Shown here piece by piece: positions 31,990 to 42,001 of a DNA stretch of 64,000 bases. Both the position numbers and the translations under genes were made by a program. Each line of letters opens with the position of its first letter. Position 1 is the stretch's first letter. The notes beneath the pieces are model-generated. The model did not search any database. It was not told where the DNA came from and worked only from the letters and a program-made list of their open reading frames with translations. The DNA is taken from assembly GCA_027946365.1 (NCBI GenBank), contig JAPEUQ010000004.1, positions 1,178,001 to 1,242,000 on the forward strand. Direction: 5' to 3'. This DNA is from Kalmusia sp. IMI 367209 (Eukaryota > Ascomycota > Dothideomycetes > Pleosporales > Didymosphaeriaceae).

Positions 31990-33696
31990 GATTGTAGAGG
32001 TGAATTCGTGTGGCGTGGTCAGCAGGAGGAAGGACCCGCTTATTAATAGTCTTTCCGGATTAGGGTAAAGGCCCCTAATCGGGCGTCAAACGCCCGATGG
32101 ATGCAGTACCATTATTAGAATGGGGGTCTTGTCAGATTATGATGAAACTTATAGACTAGCGTCTGAGACTGCCTCTTCATGTAGTTTCTCAATAGGATGA
32201 ACGCGCCGTTTTCCCAACCTTCGGATACCATGGTCTTTTGATTACCATGTATCGCCATAATCTCCCTCAGGTACACATGCTATGGATCGACATTGGCGAC
32301 AATCGAAAATGATTACACACTTCTTTAATATGGATTTTTGTCTCAATTACGACAGTATTAAATATGGATATCCCGTTAAAAGGTAGGATCGATCAAAAGT
32401 AGTTATCCAGCGTCAATCGGGTACAATATATGACGCTGAACGTTATGTAGAAGCCAGTGCATATAGGTTCATACGTAAATAATCCGTGCTGGCTGTGGAA
32501 GAGATAATAAACAATCAAAAAAACATTTGCGTAACATTGTACCACCACGCAGGAAGGATACCGCAGGCACAACTAGCAGAAAGGAAGAAAATTTCTTTCT
32601 ATAGTAGAGAGAGAGAGTGATAAGCTGATAGGTTGTTTGAGGACAGCACTCTCAAATTGGCATACTGAAAAAAATGATATGTCACATGTGAAACAGCATC
32701 GTCACATGATGGTTAACTAATCTTTAAACCTTGCTATAATGACTAAACCAGAGTCTTTTAGACATAATTTTGCACGAACAACATTCGGAGAAGTGCGCGT
32801 ATCAAGAATAAAGGCTTCGGATTTGAAGGCGTCGTGTAAAAAGTTTCGCACAGGGCTGAACTTGAAAAATTGCCGGGTTAGGGCTGATTCCACCTGATGT
32901 CGAGACTTTATGATGCGTGACTGACAATCACTTTGGTCAATTATGTTCTGAAGAAGATAGATAAGATAAAATAATTAACGGTGCATATGGTCACGTGATT
33001 ACGTTGTTCTGTTGAATCTTGGCTGCTGAAGCCGTATGAGATAGTAAAGCTCCTATCGATATTTTGTCTACTAAGAATCATCGAATATAACTGACGTGCA
33101 GTCTGCTGTAACGGAACAACTGACATAACAGTACAACATCCTCATCTTCGGCCCATAAATGTACCAATGCGATTATATAGGGGTATAGACACTATGCATT
33201 GTTTAATCAATTAGTCCTGTACATTTCGTCTCATTCAAACTGAGAAGTACAGCGGTCTTGAGCTTGCTGTTAGAAGGTTCCGATCGCGACGGTCATTCGC
33301 GTTTCAGCTGTTTGCCCCTGGCCAACCACGGAATATAGATTGAGTTCGGGTTCGGAGCTGTGGGACGAATGTTCGATCAAGATGTCCTTGTTCTGAGGCT
33401 CTAATGGTATAGCGCACCCAAGATTCAGGAATGCGATAGTTGCTCGCCGCAGGGCTTAGCATCTGACTAGGCACGGCTGTGCCACCGCAAGGCTGTGCAC
33501 CGCAAGGCTTCCTCGGTCGTAAGCGAAGGTCTTGGCAGCTCATCCTGCGCATTCAATTAGGCACCATAAGCCTGCACACACGCTCTGCCATTAGCACTTT
33601 GCTCCTCAACCATCATTTCCATCGGCTGCTCTTCTAGAAATAGTTATATCTATTCCCTTCCTTCTTTTGTTGAGCTCGTCGGCTCACCATCTCTTG
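31990..33696. other. Long AT-rich intergenic region, divergent promoters
   Basis: About 1.7 kb between the Zn2Cys6 gene and the HET-ankyrin gene, which point away from each other. Most of it is AT-rich with no coding character. A short (GA)n run is at about 32609-32618. The minus-strand frame 33304-33552 is not recognised. Confidence 0.5.
32078..32098. promoter_or_regulatory. Palindromic CGG-N11-CCG site
   Basis: ATCGGGCGT and ACGCCCGAT are exact reverse complements around CAA. The arms carry CGG and CCG half-sites 11 bp apart, the form of an inverted Zn2Cys6 target. It sits 89 bp upstream of the Zn2Cys6 gene. A partly overlapping inverted repeat (GATTAGGG / CCCTAATC) lies just to its left at about 32059-32080. 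Confidence 0.55.
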
Positions 33697-36600
33697 ATGC
33701 GATTTCTACAGATCCAAGACAACGGCGAACTCAGCCTTGTCGAGCGAACACCTGACAGTCTTCCACCTTATGCTATTCTTTCGCACACCTGGGGCGCCAG
33801 TAATGAGGAGGTGACTTATCAAGATTTGCTTAATGGTATAGGTGGAGAGAAGATTGGTTACCGTAAGCTTGCTATGTGCGGAAGGCAAGCTGCCCAAGAT
33901 GGCTTCCAGTACTTTTGGGTGGACACATGCTGCATCGATAAGACAAGTAGCGCAGAACTTTCGGAGGCAATCAACTCGATGTATAACTGGTACCAGATAG
34001 CTGAAGTATGCTACGCATACCTAGCTGATGTGAATTCTAAGGATAGCCTCTCGACAAGCAGGTGGTTTACTAGAGGGTGGACGCTCCAAGAGTTGTTAGC
34101 TCCCCAGGAGGTGGTATTCTTTGATGGGGAATGGAACCCTCTTGGGACTAGGGTCGAATTGCGAGAACAAATTTCCGAATGTACCCGAATTCCTACTAGT
34201 ATGCTCTCGCAAGAACGACGTCTGGAAACTTTCAGTATTGCACAGAGGATGTCATGGGCTGCAGAAAGAAAGACAACAAGAATTGAAGATATAGCCTATT
34301 GTATGATGGGCATATTCGACATCAACATGCCCTTGATATATGGAGAAGGGGAAAACGCCTTCATGAGGCTTCAGGAAGAGATTATGAAGTTGTCGGACGA
34401 TCACAGTCTTTTCGCCTGGCGATCATCTGATGATCGTGGTGGCTGTCTGGCTACCTCGCCAGCTTCGTTTCGCAGCTCTAGCAATATCGTACAGTCTAAC
34501 TCTTTAGACACGTCTTACGATCCCGCCATCGTGAGCAGCAAGGGTGTTCATTTGGACGCCCGTTTTGTGGGTATTGGTCGAAGCAGGCTTGGGTATGTAA
34601 TACTCAATTGCTGTGAACAAGGGAGTGAAGATGAGCGGATTGCTATCTATCTCAGAGATATGAGTCTGACAATGAGACATCTGGAGAGAGTCAGGAGTGA
34701 GAACTTTGCAGAGGTCGACTTAGAATCTTTTGCTTTGTCACAGTATCCTATAAGAAGACTATGCATTCAAAAAACACGTATAAAGTCGAAATGGAATCCA
34801 AGAGTCTATGGGGATTCTCGTAATGCTTTTTCCGACGTAATCACTCCTAAAGGCTCGCCACGAGATCAATCGGATACTAAAAGTCCCAAATCACTGTTGG
34901 AGGCAATTCAAAAGGGGACCGAGGACGATGTGTGGTTGCTTTTGACAAGACAAGACATTGACGTTAACGAAGATGACGACAACGAGAAAACAGCTCTCTC
35001 TTGGGCTGCAGAAAGTGGCAAAGAGGATATTGTCCAGATGATGATAAGCCGCACTGATGTGTATATCAATACACGGGATGCATATGGGCGGACACCGTTG
35101 TGGTGGGCGGCAGAGAACGGTCACAAAGCGATGATCAAGCTGCTGCTAGAGACAGGCAAAGTCGATGTGAACTCAAAAGATAAGAACGAATTAACGCCGC
35201 TATTAAGGGCAGTACAGAGAGGAGATGAGGTAGTAACTAGGCTACTGCTAGGAACAGGCAGGATCGATGTTAATTTAAAGGATAGAAATGGATGGACGTC
35301 GTTGCGGTGGGCGGTAGAGAACGGGCACAAAAGGGTGATGAAGCTGCTACTACAGGCAGGCAACGTCGATGTTAACTCAAAAGATAATCACAACTTGACG
35401 CCGCTGTCAAGAGCGGTACAAAGAGGAGACAATGCAGTAATTAAGCTGCTGCTAGAGACAGGGAATGCCGACATTAATTGCAGGGATAAGGATGGGCGGA
35501 CGCCGCTATCATGGGCGACAGCGGCAGCAGCCGCAGCTATGGCAAGGGAGAACTATAGCGGCGAGATAGAAGAAAGAGTGGCGGTGATTAAGCTAGTGCT
35601 AGAGATGGGTAAGGCTAACGCTAACTTAAGGGATAAGGACGGACGGACGGCGCTGTCGTGGGTGGCAACAGAGGAAGGCAATGAGGCGGAGGCATTACGC
35701 GAGCTGCTAGTGCGGGAAATGGTACATAACGAGATCAACTCAAAGGACGAAGACGGATGGTCGCCGCTAGGAGGAGCGATATTAACAGGCGATCTAGCAG
35801 TAATCAGATTGCTGCTAGAAATGGGCAAGGTTGATGTAAATTCAAAGGAAATCTACGGGTCAACGCCGCTATCAAACGCGGTATTGGCAGGGAAGGAAAA
35901 TATAGTTAAGCTACTGCTGAGAGTAGATGGGGTTAATATCAACGTAAAGGATAACAAGGGCCGGACGCCGCTGTCATGGGCAGTGGCGACGAAAGTCGAT
36001 AGGGATAGTAGGATAGTCAGGCTGCTGCTTGAGACAGCCGAGGTTGACGTCAATTCAAAAGACAACGATGGGCGGACGCCGCTGTTATGGGCTGTATTAG
36101 CAGCGGTGGGGAAAAGCCCCTTCAAGAATGATTCAGCAGTCAAGCTGCTACTCAACGTAGCCCAGGTCGACGCTGACCTAAAGGATAAGAACGGGCGGAC
36201 GCCGCTGTCTTGGGCAGTAGAGGCAGCGGCGGCGGCGGTGTCAGCAGGGGATGCAGTACACTCTAAGAATGTGAGAGTAATTGAGGCCTTGCTAGGGTCA
36301 GACAAGGTTGATGTTGACTCGAAGGATGACATAGGGCGAACGCCGTTGTCATGGGCGGCAGGGAGTGCAGCAGCATTAAAGGTAGAGGCGGTACAAAATA
36401 GAATTGGCCAGCCAGAATACTTTCAAAGAGTGGCAATAGTTAAGCTGTTGCTGGAGACACGCAAGGTCAACGTTAATTCAAGGGATAAGGACGGGCGGAC
36501 GCCATTGTCGTGGGCAGCGGCGGAGGGTGAAGAGGCGAGGGCACTATGCTATTACTTGATTTGGGAGATGATGCATTTAAATTCTAAGTCAAAGGACGAG

Positions 36601-36978
36601 GGTGAGGATAGATTAACACTGCTTTCAGGGGCAGCACTAGCAGGAGACGAGGCAGTAGTAAAGCTACTGTTAGAAACTCGCAAGGTCGATGTTAATCTAA
36701 AGGACAAGGACGGCTTTACGCCGCTGTCAAGGGCGGTGCTAGCAGGGAGCAAGACTGTAATTAAGCTACTCCTAGAGACAGGTAAGGTCAACGTTGACTT
36801 AAAGGATAAGGACGGACAGACGCCACTATCAAGGGCGGTGCTGGCAGGGAACGAGGAAGTGATCGAGCTGCTGGAGACAAGTAAGGCCGACTCTAAGACA
36901 AAAGACAAGGACGAACGGAAGCTGCTAACAAAGGCGGCGGCATTGGTACGGGGGCGAGCCGCTGGGTCACGCAACTGA
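33697..36978 (+). CDS. HET-domain protein with about 17 ankyrin repeats
   Basis: Single exon, 1093 aa, from the first ATG in frame. The HET domain spans about residues 23-230: PPYAILSHTWG, YFWVDTCCIDK, SRWFTRGWTLQELLAP, then IEDIAYCMMGIFDINMPLIY. A middle region follows that is typical of HET proteins (DDHSLFAWRSSD). From about residue 395 to the end I count about 17 ankyrin repeats with the consensus RTPLSWAV..G...VIKLLLETGKVDVN. Most are very alike in sequence, several differing in only a few residues. Repeats 6 and 11-13 carry Ala-rich or variable inserts of 3-19 residues. No NACHT lies between HET and repeats. The family acts in non-self recognition and cell death; the repeats should be the recognition part. 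No introns or frame breaks. Confidence 0.9.
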   Translation: MRFLQIQDNGELSLVERTPDSLPPYAILSHTWGASNEEVTYQDLLNGIGGEKIGYRKLAMCGRQAAQDGFQYFWVDTCCIDKTSSAELSEAINSMYNWYQIAEVCYAYLADVNSKDSLSTSRWFTRGWTLQELLAPQEVVFFDGEWNPLGTRVELREQISECTRIPTSMLSQERRLETFSIAQRMSWAAERKTTRIEDIAYCMMGIFDINMPLIYGEGENAFMRLQEEIMKLSDDHSLFAWRSSDDRGGCLATSPASFRSSSNIVQSNSLDTSYDPAIVSSKGVHLDARFVGIGRSRLGYVILNCCEQGSEDERIAIYLRDMSLTMRHLERVRSENFAEVDLESFALSQYPIRRLCIQKTRIKSKWNPRVYGDSRNAFSDVITPKGSPRDQSDTKSPKSLLEAIQKGTEDDVWLLLTRQDIDVNEDDDNEKTALSWAAESGKEDIVQMMISRTDVYINTRDAYGRTPLWWAAENGHKAMIKLLLETGKVDVNSKDKNELTPLLRAVQRGDEVVTRLLLGTGRIDVNLKDRNGWTSLRWAVENGHKRVMKLLLQAGNVDVNSKDNHNLTPLSRAVQRGDNAVIKLLLETGNADINCRDKDGRTPLSWATAAAAAAMARENYSGEIEERVAVIKLVLEMGKANANLRDKDGRTALSWVATEEGNEAEALRELLVREMVHNEINSKDEDGWSPLGGAILTGDLAVIRLLLEMGKVDVNSKEIYGSTPLSNAVLAGKENIVKLLLRVDGVNINVKDNKGRTPLSWAVATKVDRDSRIVRLLLETAEVDVNSKDNDGRTPLLWAVLAAVGKSPFKNDSAVKLLLNVAQVDADLKDKNGRTPLSWAVEAAAAAVSAGDAVHSKNVRVIEALLGSDKVDVDSKDDIGRTPLSWAAGSAAALKVEAVQNRIGQPEYFQRVAIVKLLLETRKVNVNSRDKDGRTPLSWAAAEGEEARALCYYLIWEMMHLNSKSKDEGEDRLTLLSGAALAGDEAVVKLLLETRKVDVNLKDKDGFTPLSRAVLAGSKTVIKLLLETGKVNVDLKDKDGQTPLSRAVLAGNEEVIELLETSKADSKTKDKDERKLLTKAAALVRGRAAGSRN
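34986..36900 (+). repeat. Tandem ankyrin-coding repeats (about 102-bp unit)
   Basis: About 17 units of roughly 34 codons, some lengthened by inserts. They share recurrent DNA words such as GGGCGGACGCCGCTGTC and AAGCTGCTGCTAGAGACA, which points to duplication and exchange among units. Such arrays often vary in copy number between strains. Confidence 0.7.
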
Positions 36979-38348
36979 CCTCCATACAACAACCGACATC
37001 ATAGGCTTATATTCTCTACTATTTATCTTTCATTTTACGTTCTTTAGGGAGACATGTTAGAGAGAAGAGTATTCCACCGTACATGATAACTTCTCGAAAA
37101 CAACCAATTATCGGGGTTTGGAGATGTGTCATATAAATTTAGTGAATCCTCGTTTGATAGCTGAGCATCATGGTGGGCTCACTGACCATTGGCGCCGAGG
37201 TCATGTGATATATATCATATCTACGCGTCTACGCAAGCTTGGAGGAACACTATCATTTACTCGGAAAATTCTTGAGCGACTGTGTTTTGGTATGGCAGGA
37301 GTAGAAGTCCCGCACATCTTCGTACGAGTGGCTCGTTCTAAACCTAGAACATCGACAGTGATGTATCTTTTAGACGTATGTTGCACAGAGCGACCCGGGT
37401 TGCTTCTTGAAATCGACCCCAACAGGAAAGGTTGCTCAAAATCACGAACCGTCTGATTCGTGTGAGCTCAAGGATTTACTAGCTTACGTTTTGTACAGAC
37501 ACGATGAAAGTGTGCAATTAACACGCTAGGTAAGTTCAGGCATATGGTATTTTAGCAACTAATCTTCCGAGAACAGTTTCGATTTGTTATGGGAATGAAG
37601 GAGATTCTGATATGGCTATTATGTGACCTTTAGTGACGATCATGAGTATGAAAAGTAGATGGTTGCGACGTCATCCTTGTGCTAAACGGATTTGGTTCGC
37701 ACAGTATTTTCTAGCGGTATGTTACTAGCCTTAGCCACACTCCATTTGATCTATAAACATCAGCTCCCCATCAAGTGCCATGTGTCACGTCTCGCGCACG
37801 TGTAATCAGTTTTCACTTCGATTATATAATAGGTCGCTAACGGCGTGACCTTCGATCATTCATACTTTGAGAAACACTTTACAATAGCTGAGGCTGGTCG
37901 TGTGAACCAGACTGGTCAGTTCCCAAACACATTTGGAAGACTCGGCAAGGAAATTGAGTTCTGCACTCCATTATTTGTGGGGTCTAAAGCCGCATGTTCG
38001 TGAGGATGTGAGCAGCGACCGATGCTCCAGAGCTGCATTTGATGTCTAAGTCGAGATCCACAGTGTAGAATCATTGAGATTGAAATTGTGGTGCTAATTG
38101 AGGTGCTGCTTTTCAATCTGAGGGCACTTGGCCGGCGAGTATCAAAATATAGAATATATAAAGTAGGTGCCTGCTTGAGTGAAATGTCCGATCCGCGACC
38201 TGGTTGGCAGCTGAATCACAATCGAAGTTTGATACACCTCTAGATAGCTTTATATGCCAATACTCTTCCTTCTTGACGGCTTAAAAATTTGTAGTCGGCC
38301 TTACAAAAAAGCCTAGAGCTGCTTAATATCTGAGACGGGATCCACCGT
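36979..38348. other. Intergenic, no gene recognised
   Basis: About 1.4 kb. A 112-codon plus-strand frame (37118-37456) has no recognisable motif. The rest is AT-rich and short-framed. It separates the HET-ankyrin gene from the metabolic cluster. Confidence 0.45.
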
Positions 38349-40802
38349 TTATAGCATACTCTGCTTAATAAAATTCAACGCACTCCCCGCTCGTAACCAT
38401 TTCAGCTGGCTCTCACTGTAGCTATGGCATAACATTGCCTCCCAAGTCTTCCCTTCTTTTGTTTCTACCCGCATCCTAGGCTTCGAACCAGGCGTCAGTT
38501 CACCTTCCTCAACGCCCAAAAGCGTAATCCGATCTCCAAGCTGTATCTTCTCGTAATCCTCAGGACTATTGAAAGTAAGTGGGAGCATACCCTGCTTCTT
38601 TAAATTCGTTTCATGGATACGAGCGAAAGAACGTGCAATCACGCATACACCACCAAGATAGCGAGGCTCAAGAGCGGCATGCTCTCGTGAGGAGCCTTCA
38701 CCGTAATTCCAGTCGCCAATTATACACCAAGGAGTGTTGCGGTTGCGGAGATCGCGAGCTACCTCATGAATAAGGGCCGTGCTACCGTCAATTGGGTGAA
38801 CTGCGTGGCCTAATGTCTGTGAGTCTGAGGAAAGGAAAGCGTTACTTGCTGCTAAGAGCATGTTATTACTGATATTCTCGAGATGACCACGGTACTTGTA
38901 CCATGGCCCTGCAGGTGAGATGTGATCAGTCGTGCACTTTCCTTCGACCTTGACTAGAATAGGCATGTTGTTGGTAGAATGCGGTATCCACGGTTCAAAG
39001 GGGGTCAAGAAGCTGAAGGCGATCCGATTTCGGGTCGATGTCCACAATGAGTTGAGCTGCGTCATCTTGCGGCGGCTGGTAGAGATCCTTGCCGTCGATG
39101 AAAGTTGTTGGAAGCTCTATGCTAGTGGGTGGTGTGAAGCGAAACTGTTGCATCGAGTCTCCAATAGGTATCGCGTCAGTGCTAGGGTTGAAGTCTATGC
39201 GGCCAGCATACGCGAATGCTATGACCATCTCAGGAGACGTTACAAACGAGCATGTTTCAGAATTACTGTCGTGGCGTCCAATAAAGTTGCGGTTGAAGCT
39301 TGATACGACTGTGTTGCGCTCTCGCCCTTTGACATCGACATCTGTGCGGTCCCATTGCCCAACACAAGGACCACATGAATTACTTAGAATAACAGCACCT
39401 GCATCGCGTAATGTCTGTAGGATACCATCTGCTTCAGCGGTTGCACGAATAATCTCGCTGCCAGGAGAAACCATGAATGGTGTCTTGATATGCGGAATGC
39501 CGGCTTCCTTAGCTTGGTTGATCAAGTCCTGCGTCTTGTAAAGGTCTTCATACGAGCTGTTAGTACAGCTTCCAACCATAGCGTGGCTGACCTTAACAGG
39601 CCAGCCACTCTTCAATACGGCGCTCTTGAGTTGAGAGAGAGGATGCGAGAGGTCGGGTGTAAAAAGGTCCGTTGACATGTGGCTCGAGGGTGTCAAGATC
39701 GATTTCGATAATACCGTCGTAGTATTGATCCGAACCTTGGTCAGCTGTCAAGAGTACATCTCTGTAACCATTTGCTAATTTGGCGATGTCTGCTCGCTTG
39801 GTCGCTGACATATATCGTGCCATTGATTCTGACCACGGGAAAATACAAGAGGTTGAACCAATTTCAGCTTGTTCTCAGTCAGTCACAATTCTAGATGAAA
39901 GCCATGGAGGACTGACCCGACATGTTACAAATAGTGGCACAGGCAGTGGCGCCTAGTGTCTCCGTACCGGGTCCAAAGAATTCAATTACCTTTCCTTTAC
40001 CTCCCGAGACTGTGAGCATGCCCGCAAGCTTACAGATGATGTCTTTTGTCGAAGACCATCCCTGAAGCTTTCCTACTAACCGGACACCCAACACTTCTGG
40101 GCACATAACTTCCCAAGGCATGCCGGCCATAGCATCAACAGCGTCGGAGCCTCCAACGCCAATACCCAACATGCCCATACCTCCAGCATTTGGTGTGTGC
40201 GAATCAGTACCAATGATCAAGCCTCCAGGGAATGCGTAATGCTCAAAAATTGTAGTGTGAATGATACCAGCTCCGGGTTTCCACCATCCGATTCCGTACT
40301 TCTTAGATGCACTGCTTAGAAAAGCATATACCTCGCGGTGATCTACTGCTGCCCTTTTAAGATCCTGTTCAGCGCCATCGCGCGAGACGATCAAATGGTC
40401 ACTATGGACTGTCGTAGGTATTGCAACTTTTGGAAGGCCTGCGCTAATGAATTGCAGCAAAGCCATAGTCGCGGTTGCATCGTGGCAGGCAACTCGATCG
40501 GGACGTAAATGTAAGAGAGTTTCACCTCTCCGAATCTCATGTAGTGTCCATTGTGATTCTGGCGTCTCGTAGAGATGGCTATAAAGTATCTTCTCGGTTA
40601 ATGTCAGGGGTCGCTGTGATCCTGCTTTGACTGCTTCTAGTTGCGTGATCCGCCGGTCGTAGTCGAGAGGTGTGTCTCGGTTTAGTGGACTGATGGGTAT
40701 TCGAGGCGCGACGCTTGCCAAAGATCTGGTGTTGGGAATACATCCATGTGTATGTAAAGGCAGGCATGCTGCTCGTAGAGCGCCAGGATGAAGGAAAGGC
40801 AT
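38349..40802 (-). CDS. Mitochondrial-type aconitase paralogue (cluster gene)
   Basis: Minus strand, start 40802, one intron at 39868-39916 (GTCAGT...ACAAG), about 800 aa. An Arg/Ala/Pro-rich N-terminus ahead of [19 protein letters not shown] suggests mitochondrial import. Aconitase landmarks are present: [11 protein letters not shown] (198-208), [24 protein letters not shown] and [11 protein letters not shown] with the three [4Fe-4S] Cys, and in the swivel domain [30 protein letters not shown] and [20 protein letters not shown]. Two frame breaks occur: an extra A in 39661-39665 (after HVNGPF) and an extra G in 39000-39004 (after LLDP). Removing one base at each gives normal family sequence, so over-calls or mild decay are both possible. 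In this cluster it may hydrate a tricarboxylate other than citrate (inference). Confidence 0.85.
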
Positions 40803-41181
40803 AGAGGAAAAGAACCGCTCGCCACCACAATAACTATAGTATATACATTGGAAAGATTGGCAAAGAATTGACGGCTGATATGTGGATGATAATTACTGTG
40901 ATTTTTTCTTTTGGTGTCCACGCCTCAAAGTACTGGCTGAGTAGCTGGCGAGGTTCGGTAGTTAGGGGTCGTCCGATTGGATGGAGTGCTCCGGATGTTA
41001 GGAAGGCCCACGCCCGGATGTATCCGAAGGCACACCAACGTCTCATGTTTCGAACCGGAACGCAGTGCACTTGAAAGCTACACTGCAAGTATGCCACGCG
41101 GAGCTGGAAGACTCGAATTTTTCACCTGATCGGTGACGAATCCGACCGATATAATCTCGAACAAGATATTCTCGTGTTACA
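40803..41181. promoter_or_regulatory. Divergent promoter of aconitase-like and RraA-like genes
   Basis: 379 bp shared by two divergent cluster genes. It contains TCCGGATG at 40990-40997 and a small palindrome CGGAT-GT-ATCCG at 41015-41026, candidate Zn2Cys6 sites. A GATATAATC TATA-like element is near 41148 for the rightward gene. Confidence 0.5.
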
Positions 41182-41919
41182 ATGGCGGTGAAGCCCCCAA
41201 CACTGGCTGCGCTCAAGCGCTTCACCACTTGCGATGTATGTTTTCGATCTTAGCCCGCTATCATTTGATCGTGCTCATAGTGCATGTAGATTGGCGACGC
41301 TCTTGTGCGGCTGAACGTTCCCCATGGAGGATACCTCTCCGGTCTGAAGATGTTTTCTCCGCAGAACTGTGTGGGGCCATCCAAGGTCTTTGGGCCAGCG
41401 TTTACAGTGCGTATGGTCGCGGCAACAGACAAATCATCTCCGATGCCCTCCCGCCATTTTGCGGACGCAATACCTTCAGGAAGCGTTGTGTTTGTCTCGC
41501 AGCCGGACGGTTATATCAGTGCATGCTGGGGGGGACTCATGAGCACCCGGGCGCAAAAGGCCGGTGCGGCTGGTATAGTTATTGATGGACGATTCCGAGA
41601 TATCAACGAGCATCGAGCGTTGGGCATTGGATTGTACGCTCGGGGCACCAGCATCCTTGGCTCGAATACCTTTACTCGATCCTCAGAGCTCGACGTGCCG
41701 ATGTTGTACAAGGTTAAAGGATTAGAGCAGGCACAGGTGATGATAAACCCAGGAGATCTCATCATGGGCGATGCGGATGGTGTCGTTGTAATACCGCCTT
41801 CTCTCGCAGACGATTGTGTGAAACTCTGTGAATCTCGATGGGGGATTGATGAAGCAACAAGAGATTGCCTTGAGGCTGGTGAAGATATCGGTCCAACAAT
41901 CAATAAATTTCGAACGTAG
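41182..41919 (+). CDS. RraA-like / 4-hydroxy-4-methyl-2-oxoglutarate aldolase family protein
   Basis: Two exons (41182-41235, 41290-41919; 54-bp intron) encode 227 aa, the usual size. The product has the family core: CDIGDALVRLNVPHGGYLSG at the N-terminus, GGLMSTRAQKAGAAGIVIDG, then RFRD and INEHRALGIGLYARGTSILG, and GDLIMGDADGVVVIP near the end. In bacterial HMG/CHA aldolases the motif is G-D/E-x20-R-D; here the x20-R-D spacing is kept but the acidic residue is Gly, as I believe is usual in fungal members. Family enzymes split 4-hydroxy-4-methyl- or 4-carboxy-4-hydroxy-2-oxo acids to pyruvate and a second oxo acid, or decarboxylate oxaloacetate. The position beside an aconitase paralogue fits an aldolase step after hydration (inference). 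Confidence 0.85.
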
Positions 41920-42001
41920 AGTTATGTGTAATAGCAGGGAGATTCTGTATAATATCGACTTAGAGTGTAAGGTTACATGGCCGAAAACGTAATCTGGAGG
42001 C

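Noticed and set aside
35121..36992. Ser/Leu-rich minus-strand frames under the ankyrin array
   Set aside because: They mirror the repeated ankyrin codons and start and stop with the repeat pattern.
37118..37456. 112-codon plus-strand frame after the HET-ankyrin gene
   Set aside because: No family motif and no supporting exon structure; kept as intergenic.
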